A stretch of DNA of 64,000 nt. Origin: Morella rubra (Eukaryota; Streptophyta; Magnoliopsida; Fagales; Myricaceae). Within the stretch, counting starts at the first letter, position 1, and each line of letters opens with the position of its first letter. Of the stretch, positions 22,233 to 35,651 are shown piece after piece. The translations under genes were made by a program, and so were the position numbers. A model generated the notes under the pieces. It saw only the letters and a list, made by a program, of their open reading frames with translations. It did no database searches and was not told the DNA's origin. The DNA lies in the NCBI GenBank assembly GCA_003952965.2, contig CM025856.1, positions 16,249,248 to 16,313,247 on the forward strand. The letters are read 5' to 3'.

Positions 22233-23993
22233 TCACACACAGCATGAGCGGTGAGCACTGAAATTACATTCAACACATTCAAGAGTCAAGTCCTCACAGG
22301 GATCTTCACAAATCTTACACGAAGGGTGATCCCAAGTCTTCTGAACCAAAGTAAGGAGATGCTCATGGATATCAACTTTGTAAGTTTTCCCAAATTTGAT
22401 ATTTGGAAATTTTTCGAGAATGCAGTTTGGATGGACAGGATAACTGCAATCAGCACAGTAATAAAACCAAAGTTTTGGGTTGCGTTCTTCTTCACAAATA
22501 TCGCAATAATATTCACCTGAATCATCTTCAGCGCTGTAACAAAGTATAAAAGGATGTTCATGTGGCCCATAACTAGTGGAATGCTGCAATGTTGCGCATT
22601 TGAAGTCCAGCATGAATTTACAATTGCCACACCTGAATCCGTATAGGGTTGCAGAATCACAACGCTACAAATGTCCAAACCTGATGCACTACTGAGAATT
22701 AGCTTGTGCACGTGACTGTCATGAGTAAAGATATTTGAGATGGAAGCACATTTGACATCAAGGTCAATGTACAATCTTCACAGCAGTAGCTGAAGCCATT
22801 ACTTTCACGGTGACAAGCATTACACCGAAATAAGTCATCTTGAGCTGAGGATTAGGGGTGTTGGTGAAGTGGGTGTCGCTTTTCTTTTGGTAATTCAACA
22901 CATGATTTATGAAGAAAGAATTTGCATCTAGTGCAACTGTAAAATGGAGAAAAGATAGGCACACGCACCCATCACATTGCTCGTTGGTCAAGCTTAAGTT
23001 TTAACTGCTCATGGCTGAAATGCTTGATTTCTAGCTATGTTTCTTGTTCTTGACAACATATGGTGACTAGTCAACAGATTTTTCACCCGTTCACAAATGG
23101 ATCTTCTTCAATAACTTTGTATCTTTAAGTCTCAGATAAATGTTTTCATCCCTCTCTTCCTTGTCATAGCACAATGAAGGTGGACAAGAAAGTTGCAACT
23201 TGAGCAATAATAAACCTATAGTTTGTGTCCGTGTTTGGGCACATATTTGACAAGCTTTGCGATGTGATTGGTTGTCTTGAAGAGAGTATATGACGTTGAG
23301 AGGGTGTTGTTTGTGTATTAAAACTTTGACAGTTGACGAAGGAAGTACATTTTTGGTGGACCACGAATGAACAAATGGTACAAAAGTAAAACCTGGCCTT
23401 ATCTTCTTTTCCACAAGCATCACAGGTGAATGGTGATGATCTGGGCACAAGGATCAATGGATGTCATGAATTTCAGCATCTATAGTGGGTGGTTTTGCAC
23501 TCAATGTTATTGAGCTGCATTTCAGATGGACCACAAATGGACAGGTGGTGCAAATGTAAAACATGCCCTTGCCTCTTCTACGGCATTTATCACAAGTGAA
23601 TGGTAATGATTTCCGTACAAGGGTCAGTGGGTGGTCGTGACTTTGAGATTCTTTGGTGAGAGGTAGAGAAGCACATTTTGGATCAAGTTTAAAGTTGCAT
23701 TGAGAACAATAGTAACTAAAGCTGTTAAAGTAACCCTCGCAACCATCACATTTGATGAAGCGAAAAAAGTGTGAGTGGAGAATAAGAGGATGTTTTGGGT
23801 GTGATGGGTGCTACAACTCCCGAGGTAATTCGGCACATGATTTATCAAGGACAAACCATTTGCACTCTTTGCAACTGTAATTAGGACCAACGATATCATT
23901 AAAACACCCACAACAATACCGTATTGTACGATCATCTTGGAGCTTTTTATTGAAGAGCAACAGATGCTCGTGGCTGAAATGTTGAAGCTCCAC
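22233..23993 (-). pseudogene. DC1 domain (Cys/His-rich) protein, copy B, broken
   Basis: A zinc-binding plant protein of the DC1 family. The family opening ELQHFSHEH is present, but the expected ATG at 23993 reads GTG. The first module (YCCGC..CKECKWFVLDKSC) is followed by an in-frame TAG where the family usually has the CAG of ELQHPSHPK. The modules then continue: CDGCEGYFNSFSYYCSQC; CDKCRRRGKGMFYICTTC; CDACGKEDKARFYFCTIC..HQKC; CDGC..; CDICEEERNPKLWFYYCADC..HPNC; and the last, CKICEDPCEDLTLECVEC..HRSC, ending at 22233. The C-terminal 126 codons are intact and give the best view of the ancestral C-terminus, which is degraded in copies A and C. At least three frame changes lie in the middle (about 22620-23460). 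Confidence 0.8.
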
Positions 23994-23999
23994 TTGTCC

Positions 24000-25379
24000 C
24001 TTCCTCTCTGTTACTTGTACAATAGATTTCTCTACAATAAAGCATTTCCATTAATCATAGTAGGACCCTAAACAATTAATGTGAAATTTCAGATTATCGT
24101 GTTGTATACTTACCTGAACAAAGAATTCAAGTCAAAGATAAATGTATTCAAAACCCTTCAGCTCCTTGCAAAAGTTAGTAATATATAGATCCAAGTGTTT
24201 GTCTCTTTCTCACCTTGTCATGTAATTAGGCCTGCGCAGCGCCATTAGATAAACTTTAGAAAAGGCCGAATAAACAGCAAAGCAATAGGTGCATTGTTAT
24301 GCAATTTTAGAGTTAATTGATTTATATGGCCCTCTTTCTCTCTCATTGATGCTTTTCTATTTCTTTTTCTTTCTATCTCTTTCTTTGTCTCTGTCTCACT
24401 CAATGAATAAAATTTCTATTTTGGCAACCACGTGAACATTCCAAATGGAAGGAAAGAATAAGCCATATATATTTGACAAAGAAAAGAATATTGGAAGCTG
24501 AATACACAGCATTTGCTGGTCATGATATACTTGACGTGTCCAAATTATTAACTCATGATCATGTTTTCCAAAAACATGAGAAAAAGGAAGTTTAAGTACC
24601 AATAAGAGGATGACTTCTCATCAATTAGGTCTGTATACAAAGATATGTAAAGTAATGTTTTCCTTCTTCGTGGAGAAGTTTGGAATATATGGCACTCATG
24701 AACGTTCTTATATATATAGCTTAGAATCTATTCATTGAACTTCTTAAATTTTTTTTTGGGTAAGTAAACTTCTTAATTTTCTAATAATAGAAATTAAGTT
24801 TCGAACCACAACTTGAATATGGAACTCCTGATCATTTTGTTGATAAACGAAAACACATTTAATAATGCTGCAGTGCAATTTGAACGATGCGATTAATTAC
24901 ATCTAATCACTCCTTCAAACTTGATGGAAGTTTCATTTATCCACTTTTTTGTTGGTCACACAGATGAATAACCAACCTCCATTAATACGATTCTACAAAA
25001 TGTTGAAACAAAAGTACGAAGTTACCCTCATTGTTTTCCGAATCCAAGAAAAATCATAAAACTATTAAAGGAAATCTAAGTATTTGATATCCTTTCCTTT
25101 GGAAACAATTAAGGCAAAAGGATAACTCTTTAATTAATTCTTTAGGACTAAAAAGTGTCAGTTTGGCGACCACACAAAGGGTCCCAATTGAAGAAAAGAA
25201 TATGTCGTACCTACTTTACAACAAAAAGAATGGAAGGGTGACATTAACTACATATAATAGAAGAATAGCATTTGTTGGTATTATACTTGACGTGACCAAA
25301 TTATTTTATTTTTCTATCTCTCTTATGCTTGTACCAAGATGACTGAAAATCATCTCGACCAAACTGTCTTGGGCCCAAG
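24000..25379. other. Intergenic, upstream of DC1 copy B
   Basis: Probably the promoter side of copy B. The stretch from about 24050 to 25330 has no partner beside copy C. There, the matching sequence jumps directly from the 5' end of the gene to the part equivalent to ACCAAGATGACTGAAAATC at 25335. It is therefore an insertion in B or a deletion in C. No gene is seen. Confidence 0.5.
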
Positions 25380-26400
25380 CAGCCTTCTCATTTAATGGAC
25401 TAAAAAGGAAGGGCTCGAACTTTAAATGGAGCCCAAGAACCTCTCATTTAATGCCATATTCTCATTCGCAACAAATAAAGAAGCAACGATAAACATCATT
25501 TTGGCCTCTTCAGTTTGGCCAAAGCTCTTAAAAGTTAATGCACTAAAGCTTCTCTTCTGTTATAAAGATAACATCTCTTCTAATAAAGATACACTGACCT
25601 CAAAACTCACCTGACCGTGGAGAAGAATGGAGAAGAATTCACATTCACGTTCGAACAATCAACAAGGACACGGTGCAACAGACCAGATAAACTCTAGAAA
25701 AGGGCCTGCAGATAAACACCAAAGCAATAGGCATACCCAGTTATGCTTGTGGAGTTGATTAATTTGTATGGCCCTCCGCGAAGCTTTTTTCACTTTCACT
25801 TTATCTCTCTTTGTCTCGGTCAAACAAGAAAAGCTGTGTCGGAAGAGTTAGAAGCTGAAAAGGCAAATTGGCAACACGTACTACAGCAGAATGGTGCGTT
25901 CATTAACTATTTTTGAAATGCATACAAAAAAATATTTAGGAAAAATTGCAGTGCATTGCGAAATATGTGATTAACTGATTACCAGATCTAATCAATCCTT
26001 GAAACTCGAGGAAGAGTTCCTCAACATATAAGCCAACATGTTTTTTTTTAAAAAAAAAAATTGGAGGCAGGCTCAATTAACAAGCGAAAGTGATAATCAT
26101 CACGACCATATTCATTTTTGTAGCCCTCTTTTAGCTCTTTGCTCTGTCTTCTCGGGTGCCATGCTTTTCTCTTTCTCTCTTACAAAAGATAAAATCGAAG
26201 AAAGAATATATTACGAAAGAAAAGAATAGAAGCGTAAAGTACTAGAAAAGCATGCATTCGGTGATACCGATTGTAATCAGTTGCGAATCAAAATTTTGTT
26301 GTGATAATCGGTGAAAAAGTGAAGAGAGTTAATTTGAGTAAATTTGTTATATTTATTGTAAGAGAAATAATAATTATTGGCATAATTATTTTTGGTTATT
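25380..26400. repeat. Segmental duplication partner of 29330-30230
   Basis: Shared blocks include GTGCAACAGACCAGATAAACTC, AAACACCAAAGCAATAGGCA and GAAGCTGAAAAGGCAAATTGG, in the same order and orientation. The partner is shorter because of many small gaps. Confidence 0.85.
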
Positions 26401-26539
26401 TTGAAAATGAAGTGCTCAACTTTGAATGTTCATATTTGATTGAAATTATATCATTTTTAGGTGTAAATGATAATGTCCCCCCACTTTGCATATGTTCACA
26501 TTCAATTGAGGGCATTATCATTTTTAGGTGTGCAAAATT

Positions 26540-26890
26540 CAATTTTACCGGATTTTTATATTATTGTTAGTAAAATTTTATTTTTATCAATTTCGAAAAT
26601 TGATTTATATGAAAAAGCTATCTTTCTTAAAAGTGTTTAAAGTTAACCTAGGATCCCACAAGTGAAAAAAGAGAAGGAATGAAGATGAGTTCTATAAGGC
26701 CCATTGAGTTGGTTGAAGAACTTTATAATGATTCTCTCTCGACTAGTCTTTTCGAAGTGGAAATAGAAGTAAAAAAAAGGTAAATGTTATCCAAATGATT
26801 GTCTAAAAGAATAAAATCATTAAATATAAGTATAAATATAAAATAAAATAATTTAATTTAATTAAATGAGAAAAATTAACATAAAATATA
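26540..26890. other. Intergenic junction before the second large duplicate
   Basis: A+T-rich and unique within the window. The duplicated segment begins abruptly at about 26891 with the sequence found at 2190. Confidence 0.5.
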
Positions 26891-28880
26891 CTCTATATAG
26901 AGGTACATGACCCTTCACTCCCTCAAAATAATATAATAAATTAAAAAAATAAATAAAAAATACAAACATATATGTATATATATGGTCATTCTCAAATTGA
27001 TTCTAGGAAAGTTGAAAAAAAAAATTTCTCATAATTAGATATATGGCCTAATAGCTTTTGATTGTCGATCTCTATGTTAGAAAGATAAGAGGGATGAAAA
27101 AAAATGCTATCGAGTAAGAGTGAATTTGTTGATGTAGGTAGCCTACAAGACAGACGACCTCTATTTTAGCGAACCTTGTATACATATCTCCACCCATTCC
27201 AGATCATATAAAAACATGGAGAATATTGTTTTATTAATAATTATGATGGAGTATTAATTAATGAGAGTTTTATTAATAAACTCATGAGACCACCTATGTT
27301 ACAACACTTTCTTTATTAATTGATGATCGCCTTCTTTTTTTAATTCACATTCAGAGGTGTATGGTCAGCCTTTTTCCATCATTCATATTATTCACCAATT
27401 CTCAAATCCCTAAGAATGCAAATTCCCAATGCTATTCGGCCTACTCCTGTTAGCTGGTACATGCAAATTAACTATGATGTCATTTCTGATTCTTTACTCA
27501 AGCATGAGTATTATAATGAAACTCCACACACTTTGAAGTTAAATTCGTACAAACAATTTCACAACTAATCTGACACAAAAGTTAACATCATGCGTGATAT
27601 TTATATTTGAGGATACAGTTTGAATGAACAGGATAACTGTAATCTGCACAGTAATAGAACCAAAGCTTTGGATCTCGTTCTTCTTCACATAAATCGTAAT
27701 AATATTCACTGGAGTCATCTTCAACAGTATAACGAAGTGAAAAGGATGTTCATGTGGTTCGTATATCGCAGAATATGGTAGTGTTGCGCAATTAAAGTCA
27801 AGCACGAATTCACAATCGCCACAATGAAATATGTATTTGCTACTATGGTCGCAACAACTACACTTGACATTAGCCAATGAGTGGCAAAGAATAAGCTGGT
27901 GCTTGTGAGCATCATGTGTAAGGATATGTGGACCGAACTGCATGGGACATCAAGGTCGAAACTACAATGGTCACAATACTTGAAGCCCTTCGATACATGT
28001 TGACAGGCATCGCACTAAACTTCTCTGAGCGAAGCATTAGGGGGTGTAGGTGAAGTGGATGTCGCTTTTTTCTCGGTAATTCAACACAAGATCTATGAAG
28101 AAAGAATCTACATATGGTGCATTTGTAAAAATGAGGAAAGATAAGAAGCACACACCCATCACATTGCTCGTTGATGTCAAGCTCGTCGGTAAGTTTTAAC
28201 TCATGCTCATGACTGAAATGCTTGATTTCTTCCTCTATTTCAACTCCATCGACTCCTAACTTTTTCTTGTTAGCAACATAGGGAGATAAGTCACTAGATT
28301 CAACGCACCCTCTTGTGACATATTTGTTGGCTCAACATGCTCTGTATCTTTAAGTTCTCACATAAATTTTTCACCCATCTTTTCCTTGGTCGTAGCACAA
28401 TGAGGGTGGTAAGAAAATTGCAACTTGAGCAATAATAGACCTAGTAGTTCATGTCTACTGTTTGAGCATATATTTGACAAACTTTCCTATAACTTGAAGA
28501 GAGTAGAGGTTGAGAGGATGTTATTGCCATACAACTTTGACAATCGACGGCAAGAAAGCACACTTTTGGTCAACCACAAATGAACATGTGGCATAATAGT
28601 AAAAAGGCCCTTGTCTTCTTTCCCACAAGCATCACAAGTGAATGAAAAGCAATTCCGCACAAGGGTCAACGGATGGTTGCGCATTTCAAAATTCTTGGTG
28701 AGTGGCCTTGTAATCAATGGCAAGGAACTGCATTTTATGTGTGTTGCGAGTGAACATGTGCACAAAAGTAAAACATACCCTTTCCTTCATCCCAGTAAGC
28801 GTCACAACTGAATGGTAATGATTTCTGCACAAGGATTAATAGATGGTCTTGACTTTGAGATTCTTTGATGAGAGGTAGAG
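26891..28880. repeat. Segmental duplication, right copy
   Basis: Nearly identical to 2190-4219. Base substitutions are rare; most differences are short gaps in this copy. Confidence 0.9.
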
Positions 28881-29194
28881 AAGCACATTTTGGATCAAGT
28901 TAAAGTTGCATGAGAACAATAGTAACTAAAGTTTAAAAAACCCTCGCAGCCATCACATTTGATTTTCTAGTGTGCATGGAGAATAAGAGGATGTTTTGGG
29001 TGTGTGGGTGCTACAACTCGAGGTGATTCGGCACATGATTTATGGAGGATGAACCAAGAGCACTCTTTGCAACTGTAATTAGAACCCACATAGGGGATGT
29101 TTCCACACCACCAACAATCCTGTCTTGTACGATCATTCTGGAGTTGTTCATTGAAGATCAATGGATGCTTGTGGATGATATGTTGAACCTCCAT
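27498..29194 (-). pseudogene. DC1 domain protein, copy C, A/B chimera, broken
   Basis: It starts at ATG 29194 (MEVQHIIHKHPL). The first module has CWWCGNIPYVGSNYSCKEC..HKSC. From the start to about 28880 the sequence follows copy B; downstream of that it follows copy A. The switch lies within the shared run GAGAGGTAGAGAAG. The internal modules are the same as in A: CDACGKEDKG, CTIC..HRSC, CSCCDHSS, CGDC. Small gaps shift the frame in at least four places (about 28960, 28765, 28500 and 28300-28150) and a shift near 27720 disrupts the last complete module. One gap happens to remove the TAG that breaks copy B after the first module. No function is expected. Confidence 0.8.
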
Positions 29195-29329
29195 CTGTCC
29201 CTTCTTCTCTCTTACTTGCACAATAGATTTCTCTACAACAAAGCATTTTCGTTTGTCATATATAGCACCAAGATGACTGAAAATCTCCGACCAATATTGT
29301 CTTGTATACATGCCTTCATCTTCAAACTA

Positions 29330-30230
29330 AAAGGAAGGGGAAGAAAAAATGGAGCCAAGCAGCCTCTCATTTAATGGACACTCATTCTCGAACTTTAACG
29401 AAGAACAGGAGCAGCCATAAACATTCGCAGCAAATAAAGAAGAACGAAAATTCATTTTGGCCTCTAGAAGTTAACAAAGCTTTAAAGTTAATATGCTTCT
29501 CTTCTAATAAAGATAACAATGGTTCAAAACTCACCTGACCGTTACCAAAGACTGGAGAAGAATTGATTCACGTCGATATCATCAACAAGGAGTAGACACG
29601 GTGCAACAGACCAGATAAACTCTAGAAAAGGGCCTGCAGATAAACACCAAAGCAATAGGCATACCCAGTTATGCTTGTGGAGTTATTAATTTGTATGGCT
29701 CCGCGAAGCTTTTTCCACTCTCTCTCTTGTCTCGGTCAAACAAGAAAAGCTGTGTCGGAAGAGTTAGAAGCTGAAAAGGCAAATTGGCAACACGTACTAC
29801 AGCAGAATGGTGCGTTCATTAACTATTTTTGAAATGCATACAAAAAAATATTTAGGAAATATTGCAGTGCAATGCGAAATATGTGATTAACAGATCTAAT
29901 CAATCCTTGAAACTCGAGGAATTATTCCTCTAAAAAAATGTAAGGAATTAACTGTCATCACAACTTGTAGCCCTCTTTTAGCTCTTTCTCTCTTCGGTGC
30001 CATGCTTTTCTTTTCTCTCTTACAAAAGATAAAATCGAAGAAAGAATATATTACGAAAGAAAAGAATAGAAGCGTAAAGTACTAGAAAGCATGCATTCGG
30101 TGATACCGATTGTATCATGTTTGCGAATCAAAATTTTAGTTTGTGGAAATCGGTGAAAAAGTGAAGAGAGTTAATTTGAGTAAATTTGTTATATTTTGTA
30201 ATAGAAAAATATTATTTCATAATTATTTTG
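29330..30230. repeat. Segmental duplication partner of 25380-26400
   Basis: This is the upstream flank of copy C and matches the upstream flank of copy B, as expected if C arose by crossing-over between A and B. Confidence 0.85.
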
Positions 30231-30339
30231 GGTTGGCCAAAATTTTGGTATGCAAACATGGTCCAAAGCATGCCTAAATTCTAAAATTGGAACAGAAAGT
30301 GATAAAACTCTGAGAATGAAAGTGTACTAAAAAATAGGA

Positions 30340-30672
30340 AAAATTATCCAAATAGTCCTTGTGGTTTCACTTTATTACAAATTTGTCATATGATTCCAAC
30401 TTCAATGATTTAGTCCCTGTGGTCACCAATACGATGCATGGAGATCCTTTTATCCACATCTTCATTAATCCTTAGACAGAATATATGATATGTCAGCATT
30501 GTTTAAGTGTTTAAAAATGGACATGTCAGCATATTTCGTTAGTGGACTAATAGAGGTAAGGACGGAGAGACCCCGTGCATCATATTGGTAATACAGGGAC
30601 TAAATTGTTGAAGTTTGAACCATAGGAGCCAGTTTCTTACAATGTAAAATTATAGGTACCATTTGAGTAATT
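30340..30672. mobile_element. Foldback MITE-like element
   Basis: The left arm (ATTATCCAAATAGTCCTTGTGG.. ATTTAGTCCCTGTGGT) and the inverse of the right arm (ATTACTCAAATGGTACC.. ATTTAGTCCCTGTATTACC) match imperfectly over about 110 bases. There is no coding capacity. Ends and target duplication are unclear. Confidence 0.55.
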
Positions 30673-31189
30673 TCACGCATTTATCGATTGAGGCAAATCC
30701 TGCAGTGATGGCGGACTCTAAGATACTTGGCGTTCCCAAGTTATAAAGCAGGAGCAGTGAAGTGCAAAAACTCTTGAGTCATTGTCAAGCTAGGTGATTT
30801 GCTGTTGAATATTTATTATTTTCTTGAATTGCTTTCTTTCTTCGAGTGGGTTTTTTTGCTTTATTATGTTTCTCTCGAGTTTTCTTTGTCCTCCACCTTT
30901 TTGCTTTACTCTGTTTCTCTTGGTTAGTGTTACTTTATCCTCCATTTGGACCAACAAGATTACAAACTGAGGAACTATTTTTATATATTTCGCAATAAAT
31001 AAATTATAGTTTCTAATTATACTTTGGATTACCAAAATACCTGTCTCTACATATATATGAAGTTTGGAGAAATTGGTCTCAACCTAATGCAGTTCCGACA
31101 ACCTCCTAATTGATTAAACAATGCGATCTTGTAATCAATTGGGGCTCATACTTTAGAGAAGTCTCTCTCGCCAAATTAGAGATGAATTG

Positions 31190-31363
31190 AATAAAGATGC
31201 AAACGTTTCGTCTCTAAATGGGTACGAAATTTCTGTTTGTCTTTAACAAAATTTTTTTTTAGAGACGTAGATCATTTCGTCTCTAAAGGTGAAGCTTTGA
31301 AGATGATTTTATTGATGTCTCTACAAAATCCGTCCTCGAAGGCCAAAAATGGTGTAGTGTATA
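31190..31363. mobile_element. Possible small CACTA-type end fragment
   Basis: CGTCTCTAAA and TTTAGAGACG form inverted pairs, and the segment closes in AAAAATGGTGTAGTG, the inverse of a CACTACACCA-type end. No matching left terminus was found. Confidence 0.3.
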
Positions 31364-33550
31364 TCCTGCAATTTCATCAATTATGAGCAGCCACAGTACC
31401 ACAGAGATAAGCTTGAAGGGGCTAGACAAACACCAGAGCAAGGAACTTGGTGATGCTCGTTGAGCTTATTCTTTTATATTGCCCTCCTTCACTCACTCTC
31501 TATCCCTTTCAAAAGATAAGAAACCAAGCAAAGAATCAGTTGAATTCGCTAGACTCTTTTAGAATACTTGGCGTTGTCCAAATTATAAAGTTGAAGCAGT
31601 GAATTGTAAAAGTTTTGAAAAATTGTCTTCATGAACATGAAACGAGCAAGGTCATTTGCTCTTGATTACTTATTTTACCCTGAATTGCTTTTTATTTTTT
31701 TCCTGAGATTTTCTTCTACAATGTTTCTCTTATTGAGTGTTACTTAGTCCTCTAATGGCATCAACAAGGTCCAATAGACAGTTAGTACTTGAATATTGCT
31801 ACGTGGATTTCTTTAGATTTTCATCGAATGAGGTCCAGATTCAATAAATCGTTTATCTTATTTTATTTTAAACGAACTATCACAGATATAGCAATATTGA
31901 CAAGAACTAGCTAGACTGAGATTGTCTTAGCAATAATTGTCACGAAAAGTACTCTGAGTGACAAAACTGTTTTGTATGAATTATTCTTTTCAGTACTATA
32001 TTATTATTATTACTATTATATCAAAAGTATTTACACGTGGAAGGACATGGCTGGATAAAGAAGTAATACACTTTAGTATTTGATGATCCTTTCCCTTGGT
32101 ATGAAAGTTAACTAAGGTACCAGGATGAAATATTCTTTAAGCAAGTCGATGAAAGGACAACTTGGGACACGAAAAAGAAAAGAATATTATAAGGTCAAAG
32201 GAAGGGTACTGTCGGAGAGATTTAAACTATGATAAACTATTAGGGTGGGAATAGAAGGAGAAGGATCCAAAGTATATTGAATTTTTACACAGATATTACC
32301 AAGTATTTCATGCTAAGACAGCCAACTCAGATGCTACACAGAGATGCTATCTAGCAGCAACAATCAGCAACATCAAAGAACAAAGTCAATCCAAAGAATA
32401 TCGAAGCACTAATAAGAATGATCAAAAATCTGTTTACACGTTAGGAAAGTTGTTAGATAGGACAAATGGTTTAGGTGATCTATGATCCTTTTCATTTCCC
32501 AGATGTAAAGCCTCCTTTTATTTTCTTTGACCAGCAACTCTGATCAGCACGGATCGACGAACTCGTCTTCGATATGATTCTTCAAGGATTGAAGCAAGGA
32601 CGATCTAGTAGAAACAACTATAGAAGAATGATCTTTGAGATATGGCGATGCGCGCGTCAAATTGGTGAAAATTGTAAAGAGGGTATCTTAGCGTGTTTTC
32701 TGGAAGGGGTATACGAAGGCTGTGGAAACTCGCCAGGCTGACCCAGGGAAAAACTGCCTTACAGCTCAGCGTCCATTTCCAATTGTTCCAGAAGCCACCA
32801 GCACCTTCCAGCCACTTTCTATTCAGCTCCACGTCATTCTGAATTAATCAAGTTGCTGCACTAAATGAAAAAATACATTTATTAAAAGACTGTTTTGATA
32901 TGAGAAAACTGCCAATTTACATAACACTTTCAAGAAGGATCCAAATCTAATTACATACACAGATATTGGTTTTATGCCGACACCAACTAGCCAAATCTGG
33001 ATGCTACCAGTTTCTTCTATTAGAAAAATCTCAGAACAAAGTAATCCAAAGAATATCGAAGCACTAATAAGAATGTCAAAAATCTGTTTACACGTGGATA
33101 GTTGTTAGATAGGAAAATAATATGGTTTAGTATCTGATCCTTTTATTTCGGAAGGGATTAAACCAACACGATGATTCTTCAAGTAATTGAAGCAAGGAAT
33201 ATCTTTTACGTACAGAAAAGAAAAGAATGAAAGTATACTTGTAGAATATGATTTGTTTATGATACTTGGCCTGCGCTGGATTGTAAAATTGAAGCAGTAA
33301 AGATACTTGCAAGTAAAGCCGAGTACAGGGAATAATTAAAGGTGATCAGCAGCTAAATCAATTCACTTTCAACATATCTAATTTCAAGTAGAGGATTTGT
33401 TTGTTGCATGCCAATTGCACTCACGAAAGCCCAGTCTACAATTACAAGGAAATGTTGAGCAAATAAGATGTGAATAACAATAGACTATTTTTTCAGGCAG
33501 AGATTAGTTTAAACAATACTCGTCATGAAAGCATTTTTAGTGACAGAATT
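31350..33550. repeat. Segmental duplication partner of 5400-7650
   Basis: Collinear with the upstream region of DC1 copy A, without the MITE. Three copies of the recurrent ACACGTGG..GATCCTTTT block lie here, at about 32025, 32436 and 33082. No gene was recognised. Confidence 0.75.
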
Positions 33551-33559
33551 GAAATATTA

Positions 33560-35100
33560 AATTATTGATGCATTTTATAATTACTTTTTGGTGTAAAGGG
33601 CCATCTTTTTATTTATGACTCTAATCAACGTTATGAAGACATGTTATTCAAAGCTGACAACTTTCTAAAAGATCTAGATATCAGTTTTTAAGTAATAATA
33701 AGGAGAATTAATCATTAATCTTATAAGTTATAAATGTCGAACATAAAACTCATAATATTTGAAGAAATTCCCGGATAATTTCTCCTAATCGACCTTCTTT
33801 ATCGTAATCATTAACTTAACTTTTTCCCTGATTCCTTTACTAATTACTGTCCTCTTTCTTCAGATCTTCCATTTACTTTTGACTATCTGTCACGATCGAC
33901 TACATAACATTGAAGCTGGCCCGCCTATATATAGCTCTTTCTATCTTTCTTCTCTGTCGTACCATCATGATTTTCTCTCTCTCTCTCAAATGATGAAAGC
34001 TTCTTGTAGGAGTTACAAGAGAATTATGCAAATTAGCCACGCAACAATAATTCATTAATTAAGTATTAATGTTTGGGGTCATAATTTTTTATAATTATTG
34101 CCCACTTAGATAAATAAACAATGGGATTATATATCTCCCAAAATGTTAAAAAGTTGTACGTGGGGGAAGAATAATTATTGCCCACTTAAATAGCCACACA
34201 AAAAAAAAAAATACTGTGCATTTGGACCTTATTTCTAACGGTTTGACTCTTTTTAACATATATAGTAACGATTACAAATCTGAAACTATCAAAATTCATT
34301 AACGTTCACCCTGACGTTATAGATATTCAATCATCAACATTATGCCGCGTAATCTATTTTCTACATATTTCAATCGTTGGATACTATGACATAGAGATAA
34401 TATTGATGTATGCATTTTGATAGTTTTGGGACTAAATCTGATGTCTTTGGTAGTTTGGACATTTTCTTGACATTTTTATGTAAGTTTAAGCGCAAAAAGC
34501 GATATTTCTTATTATATATAATATACATATATCTCTCCCAAAATATGGATACACTACAAAATTAATCTCTTGTGTTCTAAATCCATTTGATAATTATATT
34601 ATTTTCATATCAAAAGTATATATGTACAAGTGGAAAGTAAAAATTTGTTAGTTAGAGAAACCATACACTTTGTTATTTTATTCTTTACCTCATTCAATTA
34701 CTCTAGAATTCTAACTTAAAGACCCCATGAGTGTTCCAAATCGAAGTAACGAATTATATGTCTCGGATCTTTCAACGCGAAAGAGAAAAGAGTAGAAGTG
34801 AACAATTTGTTCACTCAAAGAATAAGAATATTATGCATTTGTTTATGACACTTGACCTACAATCCCCCAAATTCTAAAATGGGAGAAAAGCAACAGCTTG
34901 TTTGAGTAAAATGAACCGATTGATAAGTAATTGTGGTTACTTTAATTTACACAAGACGTAGAAAAAATAAAATCATTACTAGAAGTCAAGCATGAGTATT
35001 GTAATTACATGCAAACTATGTCATCCCCTCCTTTTTCACAAGCATGTAGAGAAGTCTAGAAGAAGCTACAAGCCGAGTAGAAATTTAGCTCATGATATGC
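33560..35100. repeat. Intergenic; 34055-34985 duplicated at 53515-54365
   Basis: Long shared phrases such as GGGGGAAGAATAATTATTGCC, ACTGTGCATTTGGACGTT-like wording and CTCCCAAAATGTTAAAAAG link the two regions, which lie about 19.4 kb apart with the copia element between them. One copy of the recurrent block is at about 34621. No gene seen. Confidence 0.7.
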
Positions 35101-35102
35101 AA

Positions 35103-35600
35103 ATTGCTTTTAGGAATCAAACTTCAAATGAAAGAGGAGTTTCTCCTTCCCTGCATGGTGCAGATTTGGATGTTGTATTCTAGGTAAGGTAACAGTTGGA
35201 TAGACTAGCAACGAGATGTTAGGTAGTTTATAGCCCGGAGAGTTTTTACCTCTTGAAAGATTCTTTCAAGCAGATTTTCTCTTTGTCATCACTCTTGGTG
35301 TTATCGTGTGTGATTGTGATTTCGTAGATGATTTAGTGTTGTTGTTACGATTGTCATTCACTTGTTTCTTTGATTAAGAAAGATAGTCTTGATTATATTG
35401 AAGCATTAATAATTTGCATTGTCTTGTCCATATTGGTTTGATTTCGTATAGTATAGTATTGATATTGAGTGTCCTTGAAATTTGCTGATAGTTTTGTGAG
35501 AGTGTGCAGCTGTGAAATTAAAAAGGACCGAAAAAATTGGAGAACCTATTCACCCCCCCTCTAGGTTCGGTCACTTGTATATTGAGTCTTAAACTATCTA
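35103..35600 (+). repeat. Copia 5' LTR, truncated
   Basis: It matches the right-hand part of the 3' LTR (51479-51985), for example GAGAGTTTTTACCTCTTGAAAG and GAGAACCTATTCACCCCC. About 600 bases expected at its start are missing. Confidence 0.85.
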
Positions 35601-35651
35601 GTTCAATTGGTATCAAAGCAGACATCGACTCTATAGACTCAAAAATTCAAT

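Noticed and set aside
32605-32832. Minus-strand open frame of 75 codons
   Set aside because: It lies in the duplicated non-coding flank; there is no family resemblance and no matching frame in the partner at 5400-7650.
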